Part shown: piece after piece, positions 24,073-32,186 of the stretch
Layout of the letters: each line of letters begins with the position of its first letter
How positions within the stretch are numbered: position 1 is the first letter of the stretch
NCBI GenBank assembly: GCA_964541755.1
Contig: CAZIRF010000024.1
Span: 1 to 42,432 of the forward strand
DNA length: 42,432 bases
Origin: CAZIRF01 sp964541755
Lineage (GTDB): Bacteria; Spirochaetota; Spirochaetia; Treponematales; Breznakiellaceae
Direction of reading: 5' to 3'
Position numbers and translations under genes: made by a program
The notes under the pieces: model-generated
What the model saw: the letters and a program-made list of their open reading frames with translations, nothing else
Database searches by the model: none
What the model was told of the DNA's origin: nothing

Positions 24073-25443
24073 ATGTCGAATTCCGTAAGTGCTTTCACTT
24101 CAAGTGATGAGGTTTTTGAATGGATTAATCATTCCATAAACCATGAACGTAACTTGAAAGCTGCGACCTTTCGACTTGATCGCATGCAACGATTATCCGC
24201 TATCGCCGGCGATCCATGGAAAGACAAACGCGTCATTCATGTTGCAGGCTCCAAGGGAAAGGGCAGCGTATGCAGTATGATCGCCTCCATATTTTCTGCA
24301 TATGGCTCAAATACTGCAAAATACGCTTCACCACATATTATTGACGTTCGCGAACGGATATCCTTGGCAGAGGGATTTTTCCCCGAGCAGGTATATGTCA
24401 CCGCCGGTAATGAGCTACACGCCATTATTAGCTCTGCAGGTTCGTTGCCCGGAGACGAGGGTCCTACATATTTCGAACTGATGACGCTCTATTTTTTTCT
24501 CTGTGCCCGAGTGTATAAGTGCGATACCCTTGTCGTGGAAACAGGGATTGGGGGACGTCTGGATGCCACCAATATCATGACGCCCAATCTTTCCATCATA
24601 ATGCCGATTGAACGTGAACACTGTGATCTCTTGGGAGATTCGATACGGGCTATTGCTGGTGAAAAAGCGGGGATTATCAAAAAAGGCCGTCCGGTACTCG
24701 TTTCAATGGGCCAAAGTGATGAGGCCTTGGCTGTTTTTCGTCAACGCAGTAACGAAACCTCTTCACCGCTTTTGTTTAGTACCGATCTGGTACGCATGCT
24801 CTCCTGTTCCTGCTCGACAAGAGGCTGTGCCATAGAGCTTGTCCTTTCAAAAAGTGGTGCTATGCTAAATCTTGTATGCCCCATGCCTGCGCGTATACAA
24901 GCCGATAACGCAGCTTGCGCAGTGGCAGCATGCTTGTATCTGCTGGGAAATTCTCAAAGGACTCTCAACGCCATACGCGAGGGGATCAAACAGGCTCGCC
25001 TGCCAGCACGCTTTCAAATCATTCAAAACACCCCCTTCCCCATCGTTGTAGATGGTTCCCATACGCCGCGCAGCATACGCATGCTTACAGAGACCTGGCG
25101 AGAACTTTTTGGTAAAGGCGGCGTACTCGTTTTTTCCACGGCAGAAGACAAGGATCCGGAAAAAATGGCCGATGAGTTGGTCCCGCTCTTCAAACAGGTA
25201 ATTGTAACCCGCATACCAAACGGCAAAACCTGTGATATAAAACGCATTGCCCAGGCATTCAGCTCTCGGGGAGCCTTTGTACTGGTTCAGGAATCCTATG
25301 ACAAAGCCCTTTCAGAAGCATATAAGGTCGTGGAAGCAGCTAGTAAAGGATCTTGCGCGGGGATTCTGATAAGCGGATCGTTTTATCTGGCTGCGGCAAT
25401 TTTGGCGTTTTTCAAAGAAAAAGATTCCCCTGGCTCAAACTGA
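24073..25443 (+). CDS. folC: Folylpolyglutamate synthase/dihydrofolate synthase family
   Basis: The enzyme adds glutamate to folates and, in the bifunctional form, makes dihydrofolate. It is a Mur ligase relative: the P-loop is HVAGSKGKGSVCSM, followed by YASPHIIDVRERI, VETGIGGRLDATN and EKAGIIKKGRPV, and a C-terminal domain with VVDGSHTPRS. Length is 456 residues. GAGAGAGG lies upstream of the ATG. It follows rseP by about 50 bases and its 3' end overlaps the convergent pseudouridine synthase gene by 9 bases. Mono- versus bifunctionality cannot be decided. Confidence 0.92.
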   Translation: MSNSVSAFTSSDEVFEWINHSINHERNLKAATFRLDRMQRLSAIAGDPWKDKRVIHVAGSKGKGSVCSMIASIFSAYGSNTAKYASPHIIDVRERISLAEGFFPEQVYVTAGNELHAIISSAGSLPGDEGPTYFELMTLYFFLCARVYKCDTLVVETGIGGRLDATNIMTPNLSIIMPIEREHCDLLGDSIRAIAGEKAGIIKKGRPVLVSMGQSDEALAVFRQRSNETSSPLLFSTDLVRMLSCSCSTRGCAIELVLSKSGAMLNLVCPMPARIQADNAACAVAACLYLLGNSQRTLNAIREGIKQARLPARFQIIQNTPFPIVVDGSHTPRSIRMLTETWRELFGKGGVLVFSTAEDKDPEKMADELVPLFKQVIVTRIPNGKTCDIKRIAQAFSSRGAFVLVQESYDKALSEAYKVVEAASKGSCAGILISGSFYLAAAILAFFKEKDSPGSN

Positions 25444-26265
25444 GAACACCAGAGGACTCTCGTAACGATATTGCCTGGTGCCCGAAACTCCTTGTACTCC
25501 CGGGAATTCCAGTGCGCAGGCTTCAAGGAAAAAAGGCGCCCGATCACTAAGCAATGATTGCAGGGTGAGCCCCTTAGGAGCATAGAGGGGATCGCCCAAT
25601 AGGGGCAGCAACAACCAAGCCAGGTGCGCTCGAATCTGATGTCGAAACCCCCGACAAAGTCTCGCCCTTACCATGACAAGAGGGATGTTAACGCTTTGAG
25701 CGCCCATCATGAGCGAAGAAGTCCTCTCCAGAGGTGTTATTTCAAGGATTTCTGTTGTATAGGGTCCCCCTCGATCAAAGGAGAGTTCCTTGCGACGACG
25801 GGCATTGGATGGAAGCATTGCAAGTGAAACGGGCCGAACCGCTCGCCGACCTTCACCCCAAGGGCGAAAGGCACTTTCAATACGCATGCTGGAAACCGGT
25901 TCTTGTTCTGGCCGAGGGGGGTATCCCTCCATGCAAACAGATTTGCTAAACGAACGCAGATCAAGACAAAGGGCACGATATTCCTTAACAAAACGCCCCT
26001 CTTCTTGAAAAAGAGTCAGTTCATCGAATGCCTTTTGACGATGTGCCAGGACAATCAAACCGCGCGTTTCATAATCCAGGCGATGGAGAAGTCCTCCCTC
26101 TACGGGTTTTCGCCCTCGAACCATGAGTACTTCCGGGAAGCTCATTGCATACCGGGTGAGCAATGAGGGGTCCCCGGCGACAAGAGGTGCAGAATGCATG
26201 AGGGGTGGCTTCCAGGCTATGGCGTAGCCATCGCCCTCATAGAGGGGTGGACTATCAGTCTGCAT
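25435..26265 (-). CDS. RluA-family RNA pseudouridine synthase, no S4 domain
   Basis: The 276-residue product converts uridine to pseudouridine in rRNA or tRNA. It has the catalytic motif LLHRLDYETRGLIVLA with the invariant Asp, and the family C-terminal block GFRHQIRAHLAWLLLPLLGDPLY (given here in two parts: GFRHQIRAHLAW and LLGDPLYAPKG). There is no N-terminal S4 domain, unlike the paralog at 27603. The start was set at the ATG at 26265, with AAGGGAG upstream; an ATG ten codons earlier lacks one. The gene is divergent from the BrkB fusion gene. The target base is unknown. Confidence 0.88.
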   Translation of the reverse strand: MQTDSPPLYEGDGYAIAWKPPLMHSAPLVAGDPSLLTRYAMSFPEVLMVRGRKPVEGGLLHRLDYETRGLIVLAHRQKAFDELTLFQEEGRFVKEYRALCLDLRSFSKSVCMEGYPPRPEQEPVSSMRIESAFRPWGEGRRAVRPVSLAMLPSNARRRKELSFDRGGPYTTEILEITPLERTSSLMMGAQSVNIPLVMVRARLCRGFRHQIRAHLAWLLLPLLGDPLYAPKGLTLQSLLSDRAPFFLEACALEFPGVQGVSGTRQYRYESPLVFSV

Positions 26266-26314
26266 TGAATTCTCCCTTGTGAAAATGGCCCACAAACGTG
26301 CATACTATTGGTAT

Positions 26315-27661
26315 ATGGAGAATAGCGAAGTTCACCACAATGGTACAGTAAGAATGAAAGAGAAACTCAGGATCTTCTTTACAAAAGGCTTACAGAAAGC
26401 CCTTATGACCATCGAGCTCTTTGGTAAAAACGAGCTTGCAAACCATGCAGCCGCCGGCGCCTATGGCTTTCTGCTGTCGGCTGCACCTGTTTTTATTATG
26501 GCAGCCATCCTGATAACAAGGGCCTTCGGAGCTTGGCCGGAGTGGGTGACATCCCTGGTTGGCGAAATAGAACTGTTGGCATCAAATTTTGATATAGAAG
26601 TCTCGCTCCGAGATATTCTGGATACAAAACGAATTGGAATTCCCGCCCTCATAACCGGTATAAACCTTTTATGGACGGCCAGGGTGTTCGCTCTCTCTCT
26701 TCAAAGAGGAACCCGAACAGTTTTTTTAACCATTGAACGCCCAAGTATTTTACGAGAAAATACTTTGACCTTTCTCATTGAAATAGCGGTTGTATTTTAT
26801 GCGATGGCCTATGCCGTTTCTTCCCGCCTTACATTGAGTGTTGTAAGACGTGCCGGTATTTTCCTTCAGCTCCCCATCCTTGACCCCGCGCTGGAATTAA
26901 TTTCCCTGCTTCTTCCCATAGCGGGCTTGGGAATATTGACATGGCTTGCTTATCGGTTGATCCCCTTTGAACACCCCAGCGCCAAAGCGGCCTTGAGGGG
27001 GAGCATTCTTTGCGTGGGTCTCTACAGCCTAGTATCCTTTGGATTTCGTGAATTGATCGATATCACCCGATACAATCTCCTTTATGGCACCTTGGGCAAT
27101 CTTTTGATTCTCTTGGCAAATGTCTACTTCTTTTTTATTTTCTTCTATTGGGGTGCCCAATACGCTTTCGTTGAAGATTCATTTGACGAATTATCTTTCC
27201 AACACTATCGTCGGGTTTCTCATGTAAGTGCTTCACCGGGTCCCTTGGAACGCAGAGTGTTCTCCAAACCCAAAAAACTTATGCAAAATTATGCTCGCTT
27301 GATTGCGGATGGTGAGTATCTCTATCAGTGTGGTGATAATGCGGAAGTGGTTTTCTACATTGTGCGAGGCGTAGTATCCATTCTTCGAATGGATGCAAGC
27401 GGGAAGGAAATTGAAGATTCATTTATTCGGGAAGGTGGATTTGTCGGTGAAACCGAGGTGCTTCTCGAGCAGAAACGCACCACGTCTGCTCAAGCACGTG
27501 GAGAAACCCATGTCTTGGGGCTCCCCCCGGAACTCTTCCAGCGGGTTTTGCACACAGACCCCGAAAGCGCCCTTCATGTTATCGAAGATTTGAGTAAAAG
27601 AGTCAATCGATTGGTTCCGCCGGAAGTGCCTGTCGACCCGGATAGCGATCGAGATCTTTGA
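26315..27661 (+). CDS. BrkB/YihY membrane protein fused to a cyclic-nucleotide-binding domain
   Basis: The N-terminal ~300 residues form a YihY/BrkB-type membrane domain with about six helices and the family's NELANHAAAGAYGFLLSAAP entry and YNLLYGTLGNLLILL exit motifs. Proteins of this family were once called RNase BN and may be transporters. Residues ~330-425 form a cNMP-binding domain (GDNAEVVFYIVRGVVSIL, then FVGETEVLLEQKRTTSAQA). The phosphate-binding Glu379 and Arg388 are both present, spaced 9 apart as in protein kinase A. Start is uncertain: the ATG at 26315 follows a CATACT hexamer by 8 bases; ATG at 26354 is possible; neither has a good ribosome site. Its 3' end overlaps the opposite-strand gene by 59 bases. 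Confidence 0.85.
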   Translation: MENSEVHHNGTVRMKEKLRIFFTKGLQKALMTIELFGKNELANHAAAGAYGFLLSAAPVFIMAAILITRAFGAWPEWVTSLVGEIELLASNFDIEVSLRDILDTKRIGIPALITGINLLWTARVFALSLQRGTRTVFLTIERPSILRENTLTFLIEIAVVFYAMAYAVSSRLTLSVVRRAGIFLQLPILDPALELISLLLPIAGLGILTWLAYRLIPFEHPSAKAALRGSILCVGLYSLVSFGFRELIDITRYNLLYGTLGNLLILLANVYFFFIFFYWGAQYAFVEDSFDELSFQHYRRVSHVSASPGPLERRVFSKPKKLMQNYARLIADGEYLYQCGDNAEVVFYIVRGVVSILRMDASGKEIEDSFIREGGFVGETEVLLEQKRTTSAQARGETHVLGLPPELFQRVLHTDPESALHVIEDLSKRVNRLVPPEVPVDPDSDRDL

Positions 27662-28571
27662 GAACTACCTTCATTCGTGATGGAACGGGAGCTACAAATG
27701 TCTTCCACACGAGGTCAACACCGGTAGAGACAGGGACCCGAATCCCCAGACGACGGGAATGGAGCATGAGCGAAGCATTCGGGAATCGCCTATCCTTGGC
27801 CCCATAAATCGGATCCCCCAATATGGGACAGCCGATGTGTCGCAAGTGGACTCGAAGCTGATGGGTTCTACCGGTTTCGAGCTCCATGAGAAGCAGACTG
27901 TACGCACCCCAAGTGGCGAGAACCCGCCAGGTACTGCGGGCCTCTTTGCCTCCATGCAAGACAACCGCAAACCGTTTTCTGTCACGGGGGTCACGGGCCA
28001 AGGGGGCATCTATTCGCCCCTCACGGCTGCGGGGACACCCACAAACAATAGCCAAATAACGTTTTTTAACCCTGCGGGTTTTAAACTCTTGAGCCATGAG
28101 GGCCAATGCGTCATCATCAAGTGCACAGACAATAAGCCCCGAAGTATCCTTGTCCAATCGATGGACAATACCCGGCCGGCCGGAAGCCAGAGAAAGTTGC
28201 GGATTGTGTGAGGTATTCCCGATGTACCACAGGAGCGCGTTTACAAGCGTCCCGGCAGGATTACCGGCACCAGGATGAACGACCATCCCTTGAACCTTGT
28301 TGACGACCAGAAAGCGAGATCCTGTTGCGATTATATCGAGGGGAATATCTTCGGCTTCGAGATTGAGCTCCCGCTCATCTTCCCATTCAATCACCAGGTA
28401 ATCGCCGGGAGCAACCCGATATGAAAGCTTTACCGTCTTGTTATTGACCTGTGCAGATATCAATCGTGACTTGAGACGGGATCGGGAAAGCAGTTTCAAA
28501 TGATCGGAAACATACACATCCAATCGGAGACCCGCAAGAAAGGCATCGGGAACGCGATGTTCAAGGAGCAC
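27603..28571 (-). CDS. RluA/RluD-family pseudouridine synthase with S4 domain
   Basis: The 322-residue product has an N-terminal S4 RNA-binding domain (LRLDVYVSDHLKLLSRSRLKSRL) in the first ~70 residues and the catalytic domain with GIVHRLDKDTSGLIVCA and GRTHQLRVHLRHIGCPILGD. This is the RluD-like architecture that modifies 23S rRNA, though the target is inferred. The start is GTG at 28571, chosen because GAGG lies 6 bases upstream; a TTG six codons earlier is weaker. It overlaps the upstream membrane-protein gene by 11 bases and, tail to tail, the BrkB gene by 59 bases. Confidence 0.92.
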   Translation of the reverse strand: MLLEHRVPDAFLAGLRLDVYVSDHLKLLSRSRLKSRLISAQVNNKTVKLSYRVAPGDYLVIEWEDERELNLEAEDIPLDIIATGSRFLVVNKVQGMVVHPGAGNPAGTLVNALLWYIGNTSHNPQLSLASGRPGIVHRLDKDTSGLIVCALDDDALALMAQEFKTRRVKKRYLAIVCGCPRSREGRIDAPLARDPRDRKRFAVVLHGGKEARSTWRVLATWGAYSLLLMELETGRTHQLRVHLRHIGCPILGDPIYGAKDRRFPNASLMLHSRRLGIRVPVSTGVDLVWKTFVAPVPSRMKVVLKDLDRYPGRQALPAEPID

Positions 28572-29130
28572 GAAAAACCTCGCCTTCAACCTTGGTCTCT
28601 GTATTATCCTGATTATCGAGTTTCTCTATCTGCAGGGTGGAACGTGGACGCTGGAGCGCTTGTTCTCGTGCTTTGCTTCGATCGTGGCGCAGAACGAGAT
28701 GATCTGCGATGGCTATCAATGTGGAAATTCCAAAGGCGATAGCTATAGATGCGCGCACTTCGTCACTGCTCATGTCAACAGAACTGGTTCCCTTGAGTGG
28801 CCATGGGGCATATTGCATATCCCATGCATTCTGTGACCATCGCCAAGTATCCACACCGATTCGCGAAACAAATAAAGTAAAGGGAAGAGACCCGAATGCG
28901 ACGATTTCTGCCCGTCGCAAGTCCCGCGCCCAGAGAGGGAATTCTTTCTCCAGCTCTTCATCAGTGAGGATACCGGTAAATTCCTTCGAAGATTCTTCCT
29001 CATGAACAGTTTTTTTATCCAGCCCTTGAGATTCTTCTGTACTCTCCTGAGCTGGGATATTATGAGGGAAAAAGAGAAGAGAAAAAAGAACGGGGAATAA
29101 AATCAGCCTGAATGAATTTCGGGCTGTCAT
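28561..29130 (-). CDS. Membrane protein of unknown function with signal peptide
   Basis: The 189-residue product begins with a signal peptide (hydrophobic core ~8-22, likely cleavage near PAQES), then an acidic stretch, then two membrane helices at about residues 74-93 and 127-147 separated by a Trp-rich segment (VDTWRWSQNAWDMQYAPW). The C-terminal ~40 residues are charged. I do not recognise the family. Its ATG overlaps the stop of the YggS-type gene by four bases (ATGA) and its 3' end overlaps the pseudouridine synthase start, so it is embedded in a coupled operon. Confidence 0.7.
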   Translation of the reverse strand: MTARNSFRLILFPVLFSLLFFPHNIPAQESTEESQGLDKKTVHEEESSKEFTGILTDEELEKEFPLWARDLRRAEIVAFGSLPFTLFVSRIGVDTWRWSQNAWDMQYAPWPLKGTSSVDMSSDEVRASIAIAFGISTLIAIADHLVLRHDRSKAREQALQRPRSTLQIEKLDNQDNTETKVEGEVFRAP

Positions 29131-29822
29131 GTTTGAACCCCTTCAAAGAGAAGGGTCCCCACGCGAACGAGAGTGGCGCCCTCTTCAATGGCTATCTCAA
29201 AATCACTGCTCATTCCCATTGAAAGCTCGAGAACGGGCAGGGAAAAGCGGCGATAGAGCAGCTCACGACATGCTGCCAAGGAACGAAATGCTACACGTAT
29301 TTCGTTTTCATTCGAGGTAAAGGGTGCCATGGTCATGAGCCCGGCAGGGATGATCCGCTCACTTGCAAGAGCCAGCTCCACTCCGTGGGAAAGTGCATCC
29401 AAATCCCGGTATCCGGCTTTGCTCTCCTCGCCAGTATTGAGTTCAAAGAAAACAGACATTTTTCTATCTTCATGAGAGCATGCTTGAATAATGGCAGGTA
29501 TCAAGTCGTCGCGGTCAACTGATTCTATAACATTGCAATACTTGACTGCCTGCCGGACCTTGTTTCTTTGGAGTCTCCCGATAAAGTGAAGCTCGACATC
29601 ATCGGGGAGCGGCTTTGCAGACAGGTCATATTTATCGCGAATTTCCTGTACCCGGGATTCCCCCAAAAGCATAATACCCGAATCCAAAGCTTCATCAATG
29701 CGAGAGCGCTCTTGAAACTTGGAGACCGCCATCAACTTGACTTCTTCCGGATCCCGTCCCGCACGAGTGGCTGCATGTGCGATGCGATCCCGTATCATGG
29801 AAATTCGAGATGCAATATTCAT
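29127..29822 (-). CDS. YggS-family PLP-binding protein
   Basis: This 231-residue single-domain protein binds pyridoxal phosphate and helps maintain PLP and amino-acid balance in bacteria where it has been studied. The Schiff-base Lys lies in KLMAVSKFQ, followed by LGESRVQEI, LHFIGRLQRNK, and the C-terminal LSMGMSSDFEIAIEEGATLVR split over the phosphate-binding loop (SMGMSSDFE). The ATG at 29822 overlaps the rsmA stop by one base; a TTG three bases earlier is an alternative. It is coupled to the membrane protein downstream. Confidence 0.92.
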   Translation of the reverse strand: MNIASRISMIRDRIAHAATRAGRDPEEVKLMAVSKFQERSRIDEALDSGIMLLGESRVQEIRDKYDLSAKPLPDDVELHFIGRLQRNKVRQAVKYCNVIESVDRDDLIPAIIQACSHEDRKMSVFFELNTGEESKAGYRDLDALSHGVELALASERIIPAGLMTMAPFTSNENEIRVAFRSLAACRELLYRRFSLPVLELSMGMSSDFEIAIEEGATLVRVGTLLFEGVQT

Positions 29823-30706
29823 CAATCTACCTCGAGAATACGCCCGGTGCTTATGGCAAGAGCCGTCAAGACTTCGGCGTCAAGTTTTTCGACACGTTCT
29901 GTACCGGAAATGGCGGCGGACTTCAATATTGCCTGTGCACAGTCCCGGGAATCACGGCCATTATTAATACGTGTGGCAACAAAACGTTCGAGGGTATTGG
30001 ATATCATTTTTCTGCGTTGCCCGAAAAGACCGCGTACCAAAGGGTATAAGAGCGGGGGAATGGCGGCAATATCTTCTGCCGATCGACGTTCAAGCAAGAG
30101 AGAGGCAGAATCCACGTGTGGTTGTGGCCAGAAACAACCGGGCTTGAGTGTTCCGGTATATTGCACTTTGTAGACAGTCGAAAGGAGAACGGATATTGAA
30201 GAATACTCCGAACTACCGGCACGTGCGGCCATGCGTTGGGCAACTTCTTTCTGCACGGTGATTACCTGCCGTTCGAAAAAAAGCCCCCGCTCAACACACT
30301 GGGCAAGGAGGGTTGCTGCAATATTATAGGGTAAATTACCAAAGAAATATCGAGGGAGACCGGCTTTCGATTCCGAAAAAATGGTTTTAAGCGCATCGCC
30401 TTCCACCAGCGAGACCCGCTCTTCTCCTTCAAAAATATCGCGTAAGGCCTGAGCAAAGCCACGGTCGATTTCAAACATGCGCACACGGAGTTTGCGATCA
30501 AGCAGACCTCGCGTCATGGCCCCCAGTCCGGGGCCCACTTCCCAAACAAGCTCCCCCTCTTCGGCGTTGAGTGAATCGAGAAGAGCCGCACGAGAGCGGG
30601 GGTTGACCATAAAATTCTGACCGAACTTCTTTTGCATTGCCATTCCCCGTTCATCGAGAAACGCGCGAAGAGCTGAAGGGGAATCATAATCAAGGGGCAA
30701 GGACAC
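29822..30706 (-). CDS. rsmA: 16S rRNA dimethyladenosine transferase
   Basis: RsmA (KsgA) dimethylates two adjacent adenines near the 3' end of 16S rRNA. The 294-residue product has the entry motif KKFGQNFMVNP, the SAM-binding VWEVGPGLGAMT, acidic residues in MFEIDRGF and VEGDAL, and the catalytic NLPYNIAATLL. The start is GTG at 30706 with AAGGAG 5 bases upstream. It overlaps the 3' end of the comEC-like gene by 17 bases and the YggS-type gene by one base. Confidence 0.95.
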   Translation of the reverse strand: MSLPLDYDSPSALRAFLDERGMAMQKKFGQNFMVNPRSRAALLDSLNAEEGELVWEVGPGLGAMTRGLLDRKLRVRMFEIDRGFAQALRDIFEGEERVSLVEGDALKTIFSESKAGLPRYFFGNLPYNIAATLLAQCVERGLFFERQVITVQKEVAQRMAARAGSSEYSSISVLLSTVYKVQYTGTLKPGCFWPQPHVDSASLLLERRSAEDIAAIPPLLYPLVRGLFGQRRKMISNTLERFVATRINNGRDSRDCAQAILKSAAISGTERVEKLDAEVLTALAISTGRILEVD

Positions 30707-32186
30707 GGTTTCTCCTTCTCTTGCAGAGCGTTTTGTTCAAAAGGAGTATAGCCGAAACCATGGACAGCGAAAAGATCATAACCACGGGGAAAGAATGTAG
30801 AGGCACCCCGGGGAAACGGGAGGCATGGAGCGCAATTGATTCCATGGCGCTATGACAAAGACGTGCAAAAAAATCCAAAGGAAGGCCCAAAGGACTCCAG
30901 ACAGCGTTTAGAATGGGCCAGGCCATACCAAAAATCATCATGAGCCCGGCCAGTGGGGCAAGAGGAATACTTGCGAGCATACCTGCAGGATATGCGACAT
31001 TGAAGAAAAGAGCCTGCACCGGGAGGGCAAACAAAAATGCGCCAATTGAGGCGGCCAAAGGCGATCGCAGGACAGGTGGTAAAAAAGCAGGCAAGAGATC
31101 GGAGAGGGGATTTGAAAGCACGAGTATACCAGCCAAGGCAAGATATGAAAGCATGAAAGCCGGGCTCAGGGCGACTAGAGGGGTCGCCAAAAGTTGTAGC
31201 AAAAAAGAGAGCGACAGTATGAGAATCGAAGAGGCCGGTAACGCACGTATAAGGGCAAAAAGGGTAATGGCGTACATGATAAGGGCGCGCATAAGAGAGG
31301 TCTGACCGCCGGCAAGATAGAGATACAGACTCAAAAGCAAGAGAGAAACAAGACCGGAGGGGATTAAACCAAGGGGACGCTTCAATGCAATGAGGAGAAT
31401 GGCAGACAGGACAGCCAAATGCATACCCGAGAGAGCGAGGACATGTGAAACGCCCGCGGTACGAAAGAGGGTTTCTCTCCCGTCTTCAAGACCGTCTCGC
31501 CAACCCAAAAGGAGGGCAAGGGCCATCCCTCCCCAAGGACGGGATTCGAGACGCCGTATTATCGTCCTGCGTAGTCGATGTCTTGTTAAAGCCGGCCCCC
31601 ATGGACGTGAGAGAACAACAAAGGAAGTAGCGGCGAAAAAATCACCCCTATCGGAATCTACCAGTTCTCCCCTCAGTCGCAAAAGAGTACCACGGGGAAG
31701 ATCTTCAAAAGGTATTATAGACTGATAGTCCTTCCCGCTCTCCAGAAAGACAGTAAGCGTACCGTACGAAGATGTTCTTGTCCCCCCTTTACCGATTGAA
31801 TAATCAACACGCATTCGCGCCATGATGCGATCTGCTTCCAAATTACGTGAATCATCGGCAAGAATCCCTTCAATTTCTTGAATCTCTGCCCGATCTTGTC
31901 CTGCCGTAAAGAGGGGAATCGCTACAAGGGCGCCTCCAACGGCTAGCAAACAGGCAATTGCCAGTATCCTGATTGCGCATATGCGCCCTGCCAAGAAAAC
32001 CCGCAACGCACAGGTGGCGGCAGGAATAAATGACAAGACAGAGGCCAAAGAAAAAAGCAGAAGGGAAAGAAGCAGGAGAAAAAACAGCCCTCTCGTTCGT
32101 AAAAATCCCACCGAGAGGGCGTAGAATAAAATGGCTGTCCACAATGCAAGACTGACTACCGCTGCCTTTTTTTTCGGCACTACCAC
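30690..32186 (-). CDS. comEC: ComEC/Rec2-family membrane protein lacking the MBL domain
   Basis: ComEC forms the inner-membrane channel for DNA uptake in competent bacteria. The 498-residue product has three N-terminal hydrophobic helices, an OB-like DUF4131 segment (residues ~90-200), then the Competence domain with HVLALSGMHLAVLSAILL and several more helices. It stops about 20 residues after the last helix, so the C-terminal metallo-beta-lactamase domain of full-length ComEC (~250 residues) is absent. The start is GTG at 32186 or the GTG two codons later, overlapping the HEAT gene stop. No other competence gene is in the window. Confidence 0.85.
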   Translation of the reverse strand: MVVPKKKAAVVSLALWTAILFYALSVGFLRTRGLFFLLLLSLLLFSLASVLSFIPAATCALRVFLAGRICAIRILAIACLLAVGGALVAIPLFTAGQDRAEIQEIEGILADDSRNLEADRIMARMRVDYSIGKGGTRTSSYGTLTVFLESGKDYQSIIPFEDLPRGTLLRLRGELVDSDRGDFFAATSFVVLSRPWGPALTRHRLRRTIIRRLESRPWGGMALALLLGWRDGLEDGRETLFRTAGVSHVLALSGMHLAVLSAILLIALKRPLGLIPSGLVSLLLLSLYLYLAGGQTSLMRALIMYAITLFALIRALPASSILILSLSFLLQLLATPLVALSPAFMLSYLALAGILVLSNPLSDLLPAFLPPVLRSPLAASIGAFLFALPVQALFFNVAYPAGMLASIPLAPLAGLMMIFGMAWPILNAVWSPLGLPLDFFARLCHSAMESIALHASRFPGVPLHSFPVVMIFSLSMVSAILLLNKTLCKRRRNRVLAP

